A DNA stretch of 7,318 bases from Ruminococcus sp. GTDB lineage: Bacteria > Bacillota > Clostridia > Oscillospirales > Ruminococcaceae. Shown here piece after piece: positions 6,171 through 7,318 of the stretch. The position numbers were made by a program, and so were the translations under genes. The stretch lies in the NCBI GenBank assembly GCA_017622635.1, contig JAGAQS010000243.1, positions 1 through 7,318 of the forward strand, in the 5' to 3' direction. How positions within the stretch are numbered: position 1 is the stretch's first letter; each line of letters opens with the position of its first letter. The notes beneath the pieces are model-generated. The model was not told where the DNA came from. It saw nothing but the letters and a program-made list of their open reading frames with translations, and made no database searches.

Positions 6171-7318
6171 TTATTCGTTCACGATTCTGCCGATACAGAA
6201 ATCGGAACGGCTTTCTTCTATTGTAACACAAAATATCTTATTACGCAAACTTTTTTCGGAATTTTCACGAGGAATTTTTATTAATGTATAATCTGCTGCA
6301 TATCCTCTGTGGAAATCTGTGCAGTTTTCACGTTCAAAAAGTACTTTTACAGTTTTTCCTACAAGTGAATGCATATATTCCGCCTCTGTCCTTGCTGACA
6401 TTTCAGACATTTCAGACGCACGGAGTGCCTTTATATTTTCGGGAATCTGTTCCGCCATTCTGTCGGCAATAGTTCCCTTGCGTCTTGAATACCTGAAAAC
6501 GTGAACACGGCTGAATCCTACTTTTTCCACAAATTCAAGCGACTCCCTGAAATCTTCGTCAGTTTCCGACGGAAAACCTACCATAATATCAGTAGTGAAA
6601 GAACATTCGGGGAAAAATTTTCTTATTCGTTCAGTAAGATTAAAATATTCCTCCGCAGTGTAATGACGGTTCATGGCTTTGAGAATCTTTGTACAGCCAC
6701 TTTGTAACGATAAGTGAAACTGCGGGCAAAGCTGTGGTACTGCCGAAAGCCTTTTCAGCAAATCATCTGACATCATTTCGGGTTCAAGAGAACCCAGCCT
6801 TATACGTTCAATTCCGTCCACTTCCGCACACACTTCAACTGCATCAGCAAGGTTCAGACCGTATTCCCTGCCGTAAAAAGCAAGGTTTATACCTGTCAGT
6901 ACTATTTCCTTTTTGTCCATAACGGCAGAATTTTCCGCTTCTGCCCTTACTGATTCAATATTCCTTGAACGGCAGCGACCTCTTGCATACGGTATAATAC
7001 AGTAAGAACAAAATCTGTTGCAGCCGTCCTCTATTTTCACAAATGCCCGAGTTCTGTCACAAAAACTTTTTATCTCAAAATCGTCATATTGGGCTCTACT
7101 ATCAAAAGGCGCAACCGCAACCATTTTTTCTCTATTCGCTAAAAACTCATTTATTTTTTCTAAAATTTCTCCCTTTTGCGAATTACCTAAAACTATGTCA
7201 ACCTCGTCTATTTTTGAACAACCCTCCATAAAGGCCTGAGCCATGCAACCTGTTAAAACAATAATCGAATTTTTGTTAAGCCGCCGCGCCCGATGTATTG
7301 CCTTGCGAACTTTTTTAT
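6171..7318 (-). CDS. mtaB: tRNA t6A37 methylthiotransferase MtaB, 5' end beyond the window
   Basis: A radical-SAM iron-sulfur enzyme that adds a methylthio group to N6-threonylcarbamoyladenosine at position 37 of ANN-decoding tRNAs (EC 2.8.4.5), stabilising anticodon pairing. The frame stays open to the right edge, with 381 complete codons visible. About 50 N-terminal residues seem to be missing compared with the usual length of around 430-440. The visible start (KKVRKAIHRARRLNKNSIIV, then LTGCMAQ) is the end of the UPF0004 domain, with its third cluster cysteine at visible residue 24. The radical-SAM motif CNRFCSYC (C99, C103, C106) follows, in DGCNRFCSYCIIPYARG. Then come EIVLTGINLAFYG, LSLQSGCTKILKAMNRHY, DIMVGFPSETDEDF and HVFRYSRRKGT. 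A TRAM RNA-binding domain occupies about 318-381. IIPYARG, RSR and the HVF-YS-R-GT region favour MtaB over MiaB or RimO. It precedes purL by 52 bp on the same strand. Confidence 0.92.
   Translation of the reverse strand, partial: KKVRKAIHRARRLNKNSIIVLTGCMAQAFMEGCSKIDEVDIVLGNSQKGEILEKINEFLANREKMVAVAPFDSRAQYDDFEIKSFCDRTRAFVKIEDGCNRFCSYCIIPYARGRCRSRNIESVRAEAENSAVMDKKEIVLTGINLAFYGREYGLNLADAVEVCAEVDGIERIRLGSLEPEMMSDDLLKRLSAVPQLCPQFHLSLQSGCTKILKAMNRHYTAEEYFNLTERIRKFFPECSFTTDIMVGFPSETDEDFRESLEFVEKVGFSRVHVFRYSRRKGTIADRMAEQIPENIKALRASEMSEMSARTEAEYMHSLVGKTVKVLFERENCTDFHRGYAADYTLIKIPRENSEKSLRNKIFCVTIEESRSDFCIGRIVNE

Noticed and set aside
7242..7244. ATG as the start of mtaB
   Set aside because: The frame continues upstream to the window edge and encodes the conserved end of the UPF0004 domain, including the TGC motif cysteine directly before this Met. 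It is an internal methionine.

Overview
The window is an A+T-rich stretch of bacterial chromosome. Its protein families, its strong AAGGAG-type ribosome binding sites and its consensus sigma-70/SigA promoters suggest a Gram-positive, Clostridia-type organism. The single-chain, roughly 1230-residue PurL of the Clostridium/Streptococcus type and the protein sequences in general look most like Ruminococcus/Oscillospiraceae. That placement is an inference from sequence feel, not a search result.

Layout, left to right. Three housekeeping genes all read leftward (minus strand): a 5'-truncated mtaB (tRNA ms2t6A37 methylthiotransferase) running off the right edge, then purL (FGAM synthase, de novo purine synthesis) 52 bp downstream of it, then glgA (glycogen synthase) at the left. 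glgA has its own consensus promoter and its own terminator, so it is a separate unit. mtaB and purL have no visible terminator between them and may be co-transcribed.

Between purL and glgA, and opposed to both, sits a compact plus-strand type II toxin-antitoxin operon. It encodes a RelB/DinJ-family ribbon-helix-helix antitoxin followed, with a 1-nt TAATG overlap, by a YoeB-family ribosome-dependent mRNA interferase that keeps all the expected catalytic residues. Its promoter has a consensus -35 and an extended -10, with a perfect 12-bp palindrome in the spacer that is a natural candidate operator.

The most interesting structure is around this toxin-antitoxin cassette. The purL terminator at its right end is echoed at its left end by a diverged copy, with 19 identical bases plus a further matching 10-base block in the same order. 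The cassette therefore looks like an accessory insertion between terminator copies in an otherwise collinear mtaB-purL-glgA region. I found no CRISPR array, transposase, tRNA, rRNA or riboswitch, and nothing that I can defend as a wholly new system.
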